A stretch of 64,000 bases of DNA from Streptomyces sedi (GCF_006335015.1 NZ_VDGT01000001.1:310001-374000); one strand, 5' to 3'; shown: positions 17,025 to 25,279, counted from the stretch's first letter. Numbers and translations: made by a program. The notes: generated by a model from the sequence alone, not told the origin.

Positions 17025-17044
17025 TGTACCTATTGGTATGTACA
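17025..17044. promoter_or_regulatory. Palindrome over the TetR-cupin-DUF4865 promoter
   Basis: TGTACCTATTGGTATGTACA has arms TGTACnTA and TAnGTACA around TTGG. It overlaps the predicted -10 (TACAGT, 17041-17046) of the operon, so binding of the TetR protein would block its own transcription. Confidence 0.55.
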
Positions 17045-17052
17045 GTCGTGCC

Positions 17053-17616
17053 ATGGAGACTCGAAAGCGCCTCCTCGCCGCAACCCGGGAGTTGCTGTGG
17101 GAGCGGGGCTACGCGGCGACCAGCCCGAAGGTCATTCAGGCGGCGGCCTCGGCCGGGCAGGGCAGCATGTACCACCACTTCCACGGCAAGGAGGACCTGG
17201 CGGTCGCGGCACTTGAGGAGAGCGCGGAAGCGCTGCGGCACGACGCCCAGGCGGTGCTGTCCGGCCCGGGGACCGCGTTGGAAAGGTTGGAAGGTTACCT
17301 CCGTCGCCAGCGGGAGAGTCTCCGCGGCTGCCGGATGGGGCGGATGACCTATGACGCCGACGTGCTCGCCTCGCCGGCGTTGATGGCGCCCGTGACGAGG
17401 ACGATGGACTGGCTGGTGGAAACCCTCGCCGGTGTCGTGCGTCAGGGCGTCGAGAACGGTGAGCTGCGCGAGGACATCGATCCCGAAGCGCTGGCCTGCA
17501 CCGTCGCCGCGGTCGTGCAGGGCGGCTACGTGCTCGCGAGGGCGCACGGCGACACCTCGCCGTTCGACGCCGCGGTGGACGGCGCCGTCGCCCTGCTGGA
17601 ACGGGCCGCGGCGTGA
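17053..17616 (+). CDS. TetR/AcrR family transcriptional regulator (first gene of a three-gene operon)
   Basis: 187 residues. The helix-turn-helix is at about 2-48 (METRKRLLAATRELLWERG, then AAASAGQGSMYHHFHGKEDL) and the rest is the helical ligand domain (TetR_C_16/LfrR-like length). ATG 17053 lies six bases after the -10-like TACAGT, so a leaderless start is likely; the ATG at 17038 would put the start inside the operator palindrome and has no ribosome site. Its stop overlaps the cupin gene start by four bases (GTGA). Autoregulation through the 17025-17044 palindrome is inferred from position. Confidence 0.87.
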   Translation: METRKRLLAATRELLWERGYAATSPKVIQAAASAGQGSMYHHFHGKEDLAVAALEESAEALRHDAQAVLSGPGTALERLEGYLRRQRESLRGCRMGRMTYDADVLASPALMAPVTRTMDWLVETLAGVVRQGVENGELREDIDPEALACTVAAVVQGGYVLARAHGDTSPFDAAVDGAVALLERAAA

Positions 17617-18014
17617 CCCTCCCCGAACACCCGACATTCACCGGCCGGGTCAGCGCGAGGGCACTGCGCGTCGCGGACGGCGATTCCAGGCTGGTGGCCT
17701 ACGAGGTCACCTTCGCCGCCGAGGCACGTACGCACTGGCACACGCATCCCCACGGACAGCTGCTCCTCGTGACCGCGGGGGTCGCCCGCGTCCAACTCGA
17801 AGGAGCGCCCGTCGCGGAGCTCGGCCCCGGAGACTCCCTGTGGATCCCACCCGCCGCCCGGCACTGGCACGGAGCCGCACCGGCCGGGCCCATGACGCAC
17901 ATCGCCATGCAGGAAGCCGCGGCCGACGGCGCCACCGTGACCTGGAGCGAACCCGTCTCGGACACCACCTACCACCACGACGAGCGATCAACGCCTTCGA
18001 AGGGAAGTCCCTGA
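17613..18014 (+). CDS. Cupin domain protein
   Basis: 133 residues forming one small beta-barrel cupin. Metal ligands are visible in ARTHWHTHPHGQLLLVTAGV (about 38-57) and in PPAARHWHGAAPAGPMTH (about 82-99), matching the two cupin motifs with His residues. In this (R)-(-)-mandelonitrile-lyase-like/ carboxymuconolactone-associated group the metal often serves redox-neutral chemistry or a dioxygenase. The GTG start overlaps the TetR stop (GTGA), and the stop overlaps the next start (TGATG), so the three genes are translationally coupled. Reaction unknown. Confidence 0.85.
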   Translation: MTLPEHPTFTGRVSARALRVADGDSRLVAYEVTFAAEARTHWHTHPHGQLLLVTAGVARVQLEGAPVAELGPGDSLWIPPAARHWHGAAPAGPMTHIAMQEAAADGATVTWSEPVSDTTYHHDERSTPSKGSP

Positions 18015-18574
18015 TGTACGCCATGCGGTACTCCGTCCCGCTGCCCGCCGACTACGACATGCGGATCATCCGCGAGCGCGTCGCCCGCACCGGCCATCTC
18101 CTCGACGGATTCCCCGGCCTGAACTTCAAGGCCTATCTGATCCGCGAGAAGGCGAACGGTGCCACGGAGAACGAGTACGCCCCGTTCTACGTCTGGAACG
18201 ACATCGACGGGATGCGGGCGTTCTGCTGGGGCGAGCCCGGCTACTCGGCGATCGTCCGCGACTTCGGCCGACGCCCCATCCAGGACTGGACCCTCATCGA
18301 CCTCCGCGAGGGGCCCCGCGCTCTCGACCAGGCCCGCGGGATGTCGGTCCAGACCCGACCGCTACCCGCCGGCGTCGCCCCCGTCGACGTGATCGACGAC
18401 CTCACCAGGGACTTCCTCGCCTCCGGCGGCCCGTCGACCGTACGCAGGGTGGCCGCGGTCGACGTCACGACCTGGACCCTGCTGCTGGCCGAACTCACCG
18501 CCGACCAGCCGACGACGGACCACGGGGCCACCGGCTACGAGGTCCTGCACGTCTCACCGGGGCCCCGCGGCTGA
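18014..18574 (+). CDS. DUF4865 family protein
   Basis: 186 residues matching the DUF4865 family as I remember it: MYAMRYSVPLPADYDM at the N-terminus, then FKAYLIREKANGATENEYAP (about 39-58) and the central YVWNDIDGMRAFCWGEPGY. It is predicted to be cytosolic, with a ferredoxin-like / dimeric alpha-beta barrel (monooxygenase-like) feel. The function is unknown. The start overlaps the cupin stop (TGATG). Cupin and DUF4865 genes coupled to a TetR regulator suggest a detoxification or catabolic module for a small organic compound. Confidence 0.82.
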   Translation: MYAMRYSVPLPADYDMRIIRERVARTGHLLDGFPGLNFKAYLIREKANGATENEYAPFYVWNDIDGMRAFCWGEPGYSAIVRDFGRRPIQDWTLIDLREGPRALDQARGMSVQTRPLPAGVAPVDVIDDLTRDFLASGGPSTVRRVAAVDVTTWTLLLAELTADQPTTDHGATGYEVLHVSPGPRG

Positions 18575-18610
18575 GCCGAACACGGCTCCGTCGGGTCGGT
18601 GGACCGCGGA

Positions 18611-18985
18611 TCAGTGGAAGGGGAACGGTCCGAAGCGCCCCCAGGCCACGAAGACCATCGCGGCGAGGAAGACCAGGTCCCCGAGCAGCTCCCTGTACTC
18701 GGCCCGCCTCATCCGCTCGGTGACGGCCCCGGCCATGTACAGGGCCAGCCCCGAGGCGGCCACCGGCACCAGAACGGGCGCGATGTCGAAGACGCCGGGG
18801 AGGACCAGGCCGAGCCCGCCGAGAAGCTCGGCGACGCCCATGAACTTCACGTTGCCGGGCGTGAAGTCCCGCGGCCAGTGCAGCTTCGCGGCGTATCTCT
18901 CGTAGGGCCAGGTCAGCTTGAGGACGCCACCGGCGACAAAGCCGAAGGCGAAGAGGCTGGCGACCGCCCAGAGTGCGATGTTCAT
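18611..18985 (-). CDS. DoxX family membrane protein
   Basis: 124 residues with four transmembrane helices, as in DoxX/DoxD-like proteins (KFMGVAELLGGLGLVLPG at about 47-64 is the family core). Such proteins are linked to thiol or quinone redox in the membrane. ATG 18985 has GGAG seven bases upstream. The gene is divergent from an ECF41 sigma factor and its promoter carries the same TGTCACA-N16-CGTC elements as the sigma gene, so it should be a direct target of that sigma factor. Confidence 0.88.
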   Translation of the reverse strand: MNIALWAVASLFAFGFVAGGVLKLTWPYERYAAKLHWPRDFTPGNVKFMGVAELLGGLGLVLPGVFDIAPVLVPVAASGLALYMAGAVTERMRRAEYRELLGDLVFLAAMVFVAWGRFGPFPFH

Positions 18986-19023
18986 GGTTCTGCTCCCGCT
19001 CGCGATGACGCTTCCGAAGCCGA

Positions 19024-19050
19024 GACGAGACGGCGCCCGCCGGTGTGACA
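19024..19050 (-). promoter_or_regulatory. ECF41-type promoter of the DoxX gene
   Basis: Read on the minus strand: TGTCACA (19050-19044), exactly 16 bp, then CGTC (19027-19024). This matches the promoter signature known for ECF41 sigma factors. The predicted transcript start is about 30 nt before the DoxX ATG. Confidence 0.78.
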
Positions 19051-19072
19051 CCGCTTCGGGTTCGGCCGGCCG

Positions 19073-19099
19073 TGTCACAGCGCGGGGCGCCGCGTCGTC
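19073..19099 (+). promoter_or_regulatory. ECF41-type promoter of the sigma factor gene (autoregulation)
   Basis: TGTCACA (19073-19079), 16 bp, CGTC (19096-19099), in the same spacing as the divergent promoter. It predicts a transcript starting about 30 nt before the GTG at 19136 and therefore that the sigma factor drives its own gene. Confidence 0.78.
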
Positions 19100-19135
19100 T
19101 CCTCTGGGGAAGCCCATGACAGGAGGGGAGCAGCG

Positions 19136-20122
19136 GTGGCACGAGAGAGCGCGGGCACCGGCGAACGGTCGGCCGACTTCGAGGAGTTGCGTCCGACCCT
19201 CTTCGCCGTGGCCTACCAGATCCTCGGCAGCGTCGCCGAGGCGGAGGACGCGGTGCAGGAGACATGGCTGCGCTACGCGACGGCGAGGGTCGAGCCGGAC
19301 TCGCTCCGTGCCTACCTGTGCACCATCGTCACGCGCCTCTCCATCGACGTGCTCCGCTCGGCGCGGGTGCGCCGGGAGACGTATGTGGGGCCGTGGTTCC
19401 CGGAGCCGCTCCCGACCGGGACCGGCGGCAGCGGACCGTGGAACGGGAACGGGACCGCCGATCCGATGCGGGCCGTGGAGCTCGCCGACTCGGTGTCGAT
19501 GGCGGTGCTGGTGCTGCTCGAACGGCTCAGCCCGCTGGAGCGGGCGGTGTTCGTACTGCACGACGTCTTCGGTTTCGACTACGCGCGGATCTCGGGGATC
19601 GTGGGCCGCACCGAGGGCGCGTGCCGTCAACTCAGGTCACGCGCGCGGCGCCACGTCGACGCCGGGCGCCCGCGCTTCGAGGCCGACCGCCGCAAGCGGT
19701 CCCAGCTGGCCGACCGTTTCCTCTCCGCGCTCCGGGACGGCGACGTCGAGGCGCTGGAGACCTTTCTGGCCGCCGACGTCGCCGCGCTCAACGACGGCGG
19801 CGGCATCGCCGGCGGCACCGGGGGCACGTACGGCGCTCGGCGCACCGCACGGTTGCTGGCGAACGCCGTCTCTCCGCTGCTCGCCCTCGGGGCGGGGCTC
19901 CGACGGCGCGAGCTCAACGGGCAGCCCGGCGCGCTCGTTCTGGACCGAGACGGCGGCGTCCTCGCCGCGTGGGTGCTGGAGATCCACGACGGCCAGATCC
20001 AGACGCTCCGCTCCGTGACGAACCCGGAGAAGCTGGCGCACCTCGGGCCCGTCGGCGACCTCCGCGCGACCACACGCGAACGCAACCGGGCCCGCCGGGA
20101 CGCTCGGCGCGACACGGACTGA
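19136..20122 (+). CDS. ECF41 sigma factor with fused regulatory SnoaL-like domain (SigJ-type)
   Basis: 328 residues. Sigma-2 is at about 15-85 (AYQILGSVAEAEDAVQETWL), sigma-4 at about 120-180 (LSPLERAVFVLHDVFGFDYA). The C-terminal domain carries the ECF41 marks: a WFPEP form of the WLP linker motif near 87, NDGGG near 221 and NPEKL near 298. In ECF41 proteins this fused domain replaces an anti-sigma factor and both represses and is needed for activity. GTG 19136 has AGGAGGGG upstream. The divergent DoxX gene has a matching promoter, so gene pair and control circuit agree. The signal sensed is unknown. Confidence 0.92.
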   Translation: MARESAGTGERSADFEELRPTLFAVAYQILGSVAEAEDAVQETWLRYATARVEPDSLRAYLCTIVTRLSIDVLRSARVRRETYVGPWFPEPLPTGTGGSGPWNGNGTADPMRAVELADSVSMAVLVLLERLSPLERAVFVLHDVFGFDYARISGIVGRTEGACRQLRSRARRHVDAGRPRFEADRRKRSQLADRFLSALRDGDVEALETFLAADVAALNDGGGIAGGTGGTYGARRTARLLANAVSPLLALGAGLRRRELNGQPGALVLDRDGGVLAAWVLEIHDGQIQTLRSVTNPEKLAHLGPVGDLRATTRERNRARRDARRDTD

Positions 20123-20141
20123 GCGGCGCGACGGCCGCCTC

Positions 20142-20720
20142 TCACCCGCCGAGGGCCGCCCGGACGATCTTCCGCACCTCCGCGTGCGGCGGAGGGGCGC
20201 ACTCCCGTTCCGTGCAGAGCAGATGGACCGCGCCGGTGAGCAGCGGGGCGATGGTGCCCACGTCCGCCTCGCCGGCCAGATGTCCTCGTCGCCGCGCGGC
20301 GGCCAGACAGGCGCGGATCGTCTCCGTGCCCTCTCCCAGAAGCGGGATGCGAGCCGTTCCCGCCTCGCGCAGCCGGTCCCGCAGGGCGGGGCGAGCGATG
20401 ATCAGCCCGACGATGGAGACCGTCACCGGTGAGAACAACCGCACCAGCGCTTCGGTGAGATGCTCGACGACATCGTCCTGTCCTGCGGATGCCGACAACG
20501 CGCTCGCCTGCCGCTCCCATCGGGCCGTGCGGTCGAGCACGAGACCGGCGAGGAACGCGTCGAAGTCCGCGAAGTGCCGGTGCACCAGCCCTTTCGCGAC
20601 GCCGGCTTCGGCGGCGACCGCCCGACTGGTCAACGCGCTCGGCCCGTCGCGGAGCAGGACGCGCTCGGCGGCGGCGAACAACTGCTGCTCCGCGTCCCGT
20701 ATCGGCACTCCGGTGGGCAC
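20142..20720 (-). CDS. TetR/AcrR family transcriptional regulator
   Basis: 192 residues. The helix-turn-helix is at about 10-55 (LFAAAERVLLRDG, VAAEAGVAKGLVHRHFADFD); the rest is helical and ends with a Cys-containing segment (LLCTERECAPP). GTG 20720 has GGAGAG five to six bases upstream and is preferred over an upstream start at 20777. The gene is divergent from the FAD monooxygenase, and the double palindrome at 20833-20867 lies between them, so it most likely represses the monooxygenase and itself. Confidence 0.87.
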   Translation of the reverse strand: MPTGVPIRDAEQQLFAAAERVLLRDGPSALTSRAVAAEAGVAKGLVHRHFADFDAFLAGLVLDRTARWERQASALSASAGQDDVVEHLTEALVRLFSPVTVSIVGLIIARPALRDRLREAGTARIPLLGEGTETIRACLAAARRRGHLAGEADVGTIAPLLTGAVHLLCTERECAPPPHAEVRKIVRAALGG

Positions 20721-20832
20721 GCGGCTCTCCTTCCTTCGCGCGAACGCGCGTGTGCCGCCTGGTGGGCACCCGGCCACTCTACGTCGGGGACCATCCGCCG
20801 GTCACCGGAACCGTGAACCGTCGCTGGCTTTG

Positions 20833-20867
20833 TGGGCGTGCGCCCACTCATAATGGGCGCACGCCCA
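20833..20867. promoter_or_regulatory. Double palindromic operator with embedded -10 (TetR / monooxygenase)
   Basis: TGGGCGTGCGCCCA (20833-20846) and its exact reverse complement TGGGCGCACGCCCA (20854-20867) are separated by CTCATAA. Each arm is itself nearly palindromic. The CATAAT spanning 20849-20854 fits a -10 for the monooxygenase, so the operator covers the promoter. This is a typical two-dimer TetR site. Confidence 0.75.
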
Positions 20868-20898
20868 TTCCATCCATCGGACGACAGGGAGCTCTCCC

Positions 20899-22572
20899 AT
20901 GACGGACTCAACCCCCACCGACGTCCTGATCGTCGGTGCCGGGCCAGTGGGGCTCACGCTGGCGTGCGATCTCGCCCGCCGCGGCGTCGATGCGCGCGTC
21001 GTCGAGCGTGCCGGCGCCCACCCGGTCGGGACGCGGGCGCGCGGGGTGCGCGCCCGCACCCAGGAGGTGCTGGAGGATCTCGGCGTGCTCGGCGACGTGA
21101 CCAGGCACGCCGAGACGCCGCTCCCGACGCGCTTCTACGACACCGAGGGGCGGCTGGTGCGCGAGGCGACGCTCTACGAGGCACCACCTGTTCCGGGCGC
21201 CCCGTACCCGGGCAGCCTCATCGTGGGGCAGCAGTTCACCGAGGCCGCGCTGCGCGCGAGGCTGGCATCACTCGGCCGGCACGTCGAACTCGGCGCGGAA
21301 CTGACCGATGTCGCGCAGGACCACGAGGGGGTCACGGCGTCGATCCGTGCCGGCGGAGAGCCGCGGGCGGTACGGGCGCGCTATCTCGTCGGCTGCGACG
21401 GCGCCGGCAGCACCGTGCGCAAGCTGGCCGGGATCAGCTTTCTCGGGGAGACCTGGGACCGGCAGCGCATGTTGTTCGGCAATCTCGACGTCGACGGCCT
21501 GGACCCCGCGGTGGCGCACATGTGGGCCACCGGCACCGGCGGCATGGTGACCCTGTACCCGATGCCGAGGAGCCGCACCTGGTTCTTCACCGCGCCGCTG
21601 CCGCCGAAGGACGGCCGGGACGACGCGCCCGTCACCCTGGAGACCGTCACCGCGGCGTTCGACCGGCACGTCGGACTGCCCGGGGTGAGCTTCCGCGACG
21701 CCGTCTATCTCTCCGTGTATCAGGTCAACATCCGCGTGGTCGACCGGTTCCGCCGGGGGCGCGTCTTCCTGGCCGGCGACGCCGCTCATGTGCACACTCC
21801 CGCGGGCGGCCAGGGCATGAACACCGGCATCCAGGACGCCTACAACCTCGGCTGGAAGCTCGCGGAAGCCCTCCGCGGCGCCCCGGCCTCGCTGCTCGAC
21901 ACCTACGAGGAGGAGCGGAAGCCCGTCGCCGAACGCGTGCTGGCCTCGACGACCGCCCGCGGGAAGTCCTGGGCCGGCTCCGACACCGCGCGGGTCTCGG
22001 GGCGCATCGTCGACGCCTTCCGGGGCCGCGACCCGTTCGCCGACACCAGCCAGCTCGCCCTCACCTACCGGGGTGGCAGCCTCGCCGTCGACTCGGCCTC
22101 CCAGATCGGGATCCGCGCGGGTGACCGCGCTCCGGACGCGCGCTGCACCAGCCCGGCGAACGGCGAACGCGTCAGGCTGTTCGACCTGTTCCGCGGCACG
22201 CACGTCACGCTGCTCGTCTTCGGCCGCACCCCCTTCCCACGCCTTCCGGCGGCGACGCGAAGCGCCGTGCGCGCCCACCGCGTCCTCGCCGCCGGCTCCC
22301 CGCCCGATCCCTCGGAACCGGCCCTCGTCGACAGCGCCGGTGAGGCGCACGACCTCTACGGCATCGCGGACAGCGGCCTCGTGCTGGTTCGTCCCGACGG
22401 CCATGTGGGAATGACGGCGGAGGGTCCGGATGCCGCCGCCGTGGCCGCGTACCTGCGAAGGATCACCGCCGCCGACCCGTCACACCCGGCCCCGTCCCGC
22501 GCGGAACGGTGCGCGACGCCGGTGCGCGCGCGGACGAATCCCCGTGAGGGGTCCGACCACTTCAGGCTCTGA
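20899..22572 (+). CDS. FAD-dependent aromatic monooxygenase (group A, UbiH/PheA/TetX superfamily)
   Basis: 557 residues. The FAD-binding Rossmann motif VLIVGAGPVGLTLACDLARR is at about 9-28, the DG motif in LVGCDGAGSTVRK at about 163-175, and the second flavin motif GDAAHVHTPAGGQGMNTGIQ at about 293-312. A thioredoxin-like C-terminal domain (about 420-535), usual in phenol hydroxylase-type members, follows. It hydroxylates an aromatic or polyketide substrate using NAD(P)H and O2; some relatives inactivate rifamycin or tetracycline, but the substrate here is unknown. ATG 20899 has AGGGAG seven bases upstream. Control by the divergent TetR gene is likely. Confidence 0.92.
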   Translation: MTDSTPTDVLIVGAGPVGLTLACDLARRGVDARVVERAGAHPVGTRARGVRARTQEVLEDLGVLGDVTRHAETPLPTRFYDTEGRLVREATLYEAPPVPGAPYPGSLIVGQQFTEAALRARLASLGRHVELGAELTDVAQDHEGVTASIRAGGEPRAVRARYLVGCDGAGSTVRKLAGISFLGETWDRQRMLFGNLDVDGLDPAVAHMWATGTGGMVTLYPMPRSRTWFFTAPLPPKDGRDDAPVTLETVTAAFDRHVGLPGVSFRDAVYLSVYQVNIRVVDRFRRGRVFLAGDAAHVHTPAGGQGMNTGIQDAYNLGWKLAEALRGAPASLLDTYEEERKPVAERVLASTTARGKSWAGSDTARVSGRIVDAFRGRDPFADTSQLALTYRGGSLAVDSASQIGIRAGDRAPDARCTSPANGERVRLFDLFRGTHVTLLVFGRTPFPRLPAATRSAVRAHRVLAAGSPPDPSEPALVDSAGEAHDLYGIADSGLVLVRPDGHVGMTAEGPDAAAVAAYLRRITAADPSHPAPSRAERCATPVRARTNPREGSDHFRL

Positions 22573-22614
22573 GACACCGCGGGGACGGTCAAGCAACCGT
22601 GCCCAGCGACACCA

Positions 22615-22646
22615 AGAGGCCGCCTCCCTCGCGGGAGACGGCCTCT
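22615..22646 (-). terminator. Terminator downstream of tRNA-Ala
   Basis: AGAGGCCG (22615-22622) pairs with CGGCCTCT (22639-22646), then one mismatch, then five more pairs around a TCGC loop. It starts seven bases after the tRNA 3' end on the minus strand and may also end the monooxygenase message from the other side. Confidence 0.75.
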
Positions 22647-22652
22647 GAGCTG

Positions 22653-22725
<73 letters not shown>

Positions 22726-22850
22726 TTGCCTGGTCCGCCCGAGGTTTCCCTTTCGGGTTCCCCCTGGCGGCGATGCCTACTTTACACACTCCCCCGGGCC
22801 CTTTGCCAATCCGTTGGGGGCGGGCCCCGGACAGGCGGAACGGGGGTCGG

Positions 22851-23084
22851 TCAGACGCTCGCGAACGAGTAGAACCGCTTGAGGGCGCAGTGCTCGTCCA
22901 GGAGACGACCGTAGATCGGCTCGCCCTCCAGCTCGCGGTAGACCTCGATCGGGTCGCCCTTGATGATCAGGGCGCGGGCGCACTCCACGCACCAGTACTG
23001 GTAGGCGACGTTGACCGGCTGGAGGTCGCGCACAATGGGCGTGCCAGCGCCGCACCAGTCGCACTTCCTGCTGTGTGCACCCAT
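22851..23084 (-). CDS. Small zinc-ribbon-like conserved protein
   Basis: 77 residues with two CxxC pairs, CDWC (about 8-11) and CVEC (about 34-37), fitting one zinc ribbon; a third Cys lies in HCALKRFY. It resembles small hypothetical proteins of Streptomyces located beside tRNA-Ala in this chromosomal region. The ATG at 23084 has GGAG eight bases upstream; the frame stays open to 23240 but that extension has no ribosome site and is Ala/Arg/Pro-rich. No function is known to me. Confidence 0.75.
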   Translation of the reverse strand: MGAHSRKCDWCGAGTPIVRDLQPVNVAYQYWCVECARALIIKGDPIEVYRELEGEPIYGRLLDEHCALKRFYSFASV

Positions 23085-23380
23085 ACGGTCAGCTCCACCC
23101 TCGGTTGTGGGCCGTGCACACGAGGCATACCCCTCCGTCGCCGCCGGGTCACTCGCCGGAGCGCCCGCTGCCCGGCGTGTCCACGATTCTGCCATGTCAC
23201 GGGCTTTCCGATAAGCCGCTTGATCCCGCCTCCCCGACAAGGAGACGGGATCGAGACCAGCGAACCCCCCGCTTCGCCCGCCGTTGGGCGGGATGTCGCC
23301 GGCGCTTCAACGCCCGCGCGAGCGGCGCGGAACCGTCTCGGCGAGCCCGGGGGAGGTCGCCGTTCGGCTCGCCCCTCGGC

Positions 23381-24430
23381 TCACCCGTCGGCGGTCAGTT
23401 CCTCCAGCACCGGCACCAGTTGTTCGAGGGCGTGCGGGATGGAGAGCGGGGTGTTGGCGGCGAACGGCTCGCCGACCTCGCGCTCCATCACGGTCGCGCG
23501 GCCGTCCTCGACGGCCGGCAGTGAGCGGTACAGCGGGTCGTCCTCGATCATGGAGGCGTCCACGCCGATGACGGTCATCAACATCACGTCGGCGTCCAGG
23601 AGTTCGAGCCGCTCGTGGGAGATCGAGACGGAGAACGCGTCGGTGGCCTGCTCCTGGATCTCCGCGTTGTTCTCGAAGCCCAGCGCCTCGACGAACTCCA
23701 CGCGCCCGCCGCCCCGCACGTAGGCGCCCCAGCCGCCGCTGTAGAGGCTGCCGACGGTGATCTCCTTGCCGGCGAACTCGGGGTGTGCCTCGGCCTGCTC
23801 GGAGAACTGGCCCTCCAGGTCGGCGATCAGCTCCTCGCCCCGCTCCTCGCGGCCGAGCGCGGTGGCGACCAGCCGCGTCTGCTCCTGCCAGGAGATCTTG
23901 TACTCGCCGGCGTCCGCGTCCGGCACGCCGACGGTCGGCGCGATCCGCGACAGCTGCTCGTAACGCTCCTCGTCGCCGCTGGACTTGGTGTCGAGGATGA
24001 GGTCCGGGTTCAGCTCGCTGATGCGGTCGTACTCCGGCTCCAGCGTGCCGATGATCTCCGGTGACTCGTCGTAGAGCCCCTCCGCCCACGGGCCGACGCC
24101 GTCGCCGCCGAACGCGAGCCAGTCGCTGGCGCCGACCGGCTGGACGCCGAGCGCCAGCGCGGTCTCGGCGTCGCCCCAGCCGAGGGCGAGCACCCGCTGC
24201 GGCTCCTCGGCGACGGTGACCTCGCCGAACTTGGTCGGGACGTCGACGGGGAACGCGCCCGAGTCGCCGGACTCCCCGGACTCCCCGGACTCCGGGGACG
24301 ACTGGTCGTCCCCCTCGTCCTCTCCGGACCAGGCGCAGGCGGTGGACAGGGCCAGGAGCAACGCCGACAGGCCCACTCCGGTGCGGGTGAGCCGGGAGCG
24401 CCGGCCGTGGCGGGAGACACGTGCGTACAT
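23381..24430 (-). CDS. Ferric-siderophore ABC transporter, substrate-binding lipoprotein (FepB/FhuD type)
   Basis: 349 residues. A lipoprotein signal ends at the lipobox LALSTAC (Cys 32), followed by an acidic Ser/Glu linker (about 34-58). The periplasmic-binding domain (peripla_BP_2) follows: EEPQRVLALGWGDAETALAL at about 76-95 and LNPDLILDTKSSG near 141 are typical. The protein sits outside the membrane and hands ferric siderophore to the permeases encoded downstream. The ATG follows the iron box directly and has no Shine-Dalgarno sequence; TAACCT lies seven bases upstream, so a leaderless message under DmdR1/IdeR iron repression is likely. It is transcribed separately from the other three uptake genes. 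Confidence 0.92.
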   Translation of the reverse strand: MYARVSRHGRRSRLTRTGVGLSALLLALSTACAWSGEDEGDDQSSPESGESGESGDSGAFPVDVPTKFGEVTVAEEPQRVLALGWGDAETALALGVQPVGASDWLAFGGDGVGPWAEGLYDESPEIIGTLEPEYDRISELNPDLILDTKSSGDEERYEQLSRIAPTVGVPDADAGEYKISWQEQTRLVATALGREERGEELIADLEGQFSEQAEAHPEFAGKEITVGSLYSGGWGAYVRGGGRVEFVEALGFENNAEIQEQATDAFSVSISHERLELLDADVMLMTVIGVDASMIEDDPLYRSLPAVEDGRATVMEREVGEPFAANTPLSIPHALEQLVPVLEELTADG

Positions 24431-24435
24431 GCCGG

Positions 24436-24454
24436 TTAGGTTAGCCTAACCTCA
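24436..24454. promoter_or_regulatory. Iron box (DmdR1/IdeR site) of the siderophore-binding gene
   Basis: TTAGGTTAGCCTAACCTCA matches the actinobacterial iron box (TTAGGTTAGGCTAACCTAA) at nearly all of 19 positions. It covers the -10 of the binding-protein gene and also the stop codon of the ATPase gene (24452-24454). Confidence 0.88.
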
Positions 24455-25279
24455 GCCGCTTTCGGCGGGGAGGTGCCGGTCGTCACAGTGGTGCCGCCCC
24501 ACGGGCACCACCATCGGTGTTCCGGAGAGCGGGTCGGTCAGCAGCAGGCACCCCATGCCGAAGACCTCGGCCACCACGTCCTCGGTCAGCACCTCGGCCG
24601 GCGCGCCCTGGGCGACGATTCGCCCGTCGCGCATCGCCACCAGGTGGTCGGCGTAGCGGCAGGCCAGGTTGAGGTCGTGGAGCACGGTCACCACCGTGGT
24701 GCCCTCGGCCCGGTTGAGGTCGGTCAGCAGGTCGAGGACCTCCACCTGGTGCGGCAGATCCAGGTACGTGGTCGGCTCGTCCAGCAGCAGCAGGTCCGTG
24801 TGCTGCGCCAACGCCATCGCGATCCACACCCGTTGGCGCTGCCCGCCGGACAGCTCGTCGACCGGGCGGGCCGCCAGCTCCGCCACGTCGGTGGCGACCA
24901 GCGCCTCCGCCACCGCCGTCTCGTCCTCGGCCGTCCACCGCCGGAACCAGCCCTGGTGCGGGTAGCGCCCCCGGCTGACCAGGTCCGTCACCGTGATGCC
25001 CTCCGGGGCCAGCGGGCTCTGCGGCAGCATCCCGAGCCGGGCGGCCACCTCCCTGGTGGACAGCTCGTGGATCGCGCGCCCGTCCAGCAGCACCGCGCCG
25101 GAGGCGGGCGCGAGCAGCCGCGCCATGCCGCGCAGCAGCGTCGACTTGCCGCAGGCGTTGGGCCCGACGACGGCCGTGAACCGGCCGGGCGGCACCTCGA
25201 ACGACAGCTCCCGGACGACCTCGCGCCCGTCGTAGGCCAGCACCAGCCGTTCGGTGCTCAGCGTGTGCCTGTCCGTCAT
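24452..25279 (-). CDS. Ferric-siderophore ABC transporter, ATP-binding protein (FepC/FhuC type)
   Basis: 275 residues. Walker A is GPNACGKST (about 36-44), the signature LSGGQRQR (about 139-146), Walker B LLLLDEP (about 160-166) with the following D-loop YLDLPHQ and the His switch VLHDLNLA. It is a cytosolic ATPase that powers the two permeases. ATG 25279 has GGGAGAGGG immediately upstream. It is the last gene of the permease-permease-ATPase operon and its stop codon lies inside the iron box of the next gene. Confidence 0.93.
   Translation of the reverse strand: MTDRHTLSTERLVLAYDGREVVRELSFEVPPGRFTAVVGPNACGKSTLLRGMARLLAPASGAVLLDGRAIHELSTREVAARLGMLPQSPLAPEGITVTDLVSRGRYPHQGWFRRWTAEDETAVAEALVATDVAELAARPVDELSGGQRQRVWIAMALAQHTDLLLLDEPTTYLDLPHQVEVLDLLTDLNRAEGTTVVTVLHDLNLACRYADHLVAMRDGRIVAQGAPAEVLTEDVVAEVFGMGCLLLTDPLSGTPMVVPVGRHHCDDRHLPAESG

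Noticed and set aside
22851..23240. Longer version (129 aa) of the zinc-ribbon protein
   Set aside because: The extra N-terminal 52 residues are low-complexity, lack a ribosome site, and ATG 23084 has a good one.
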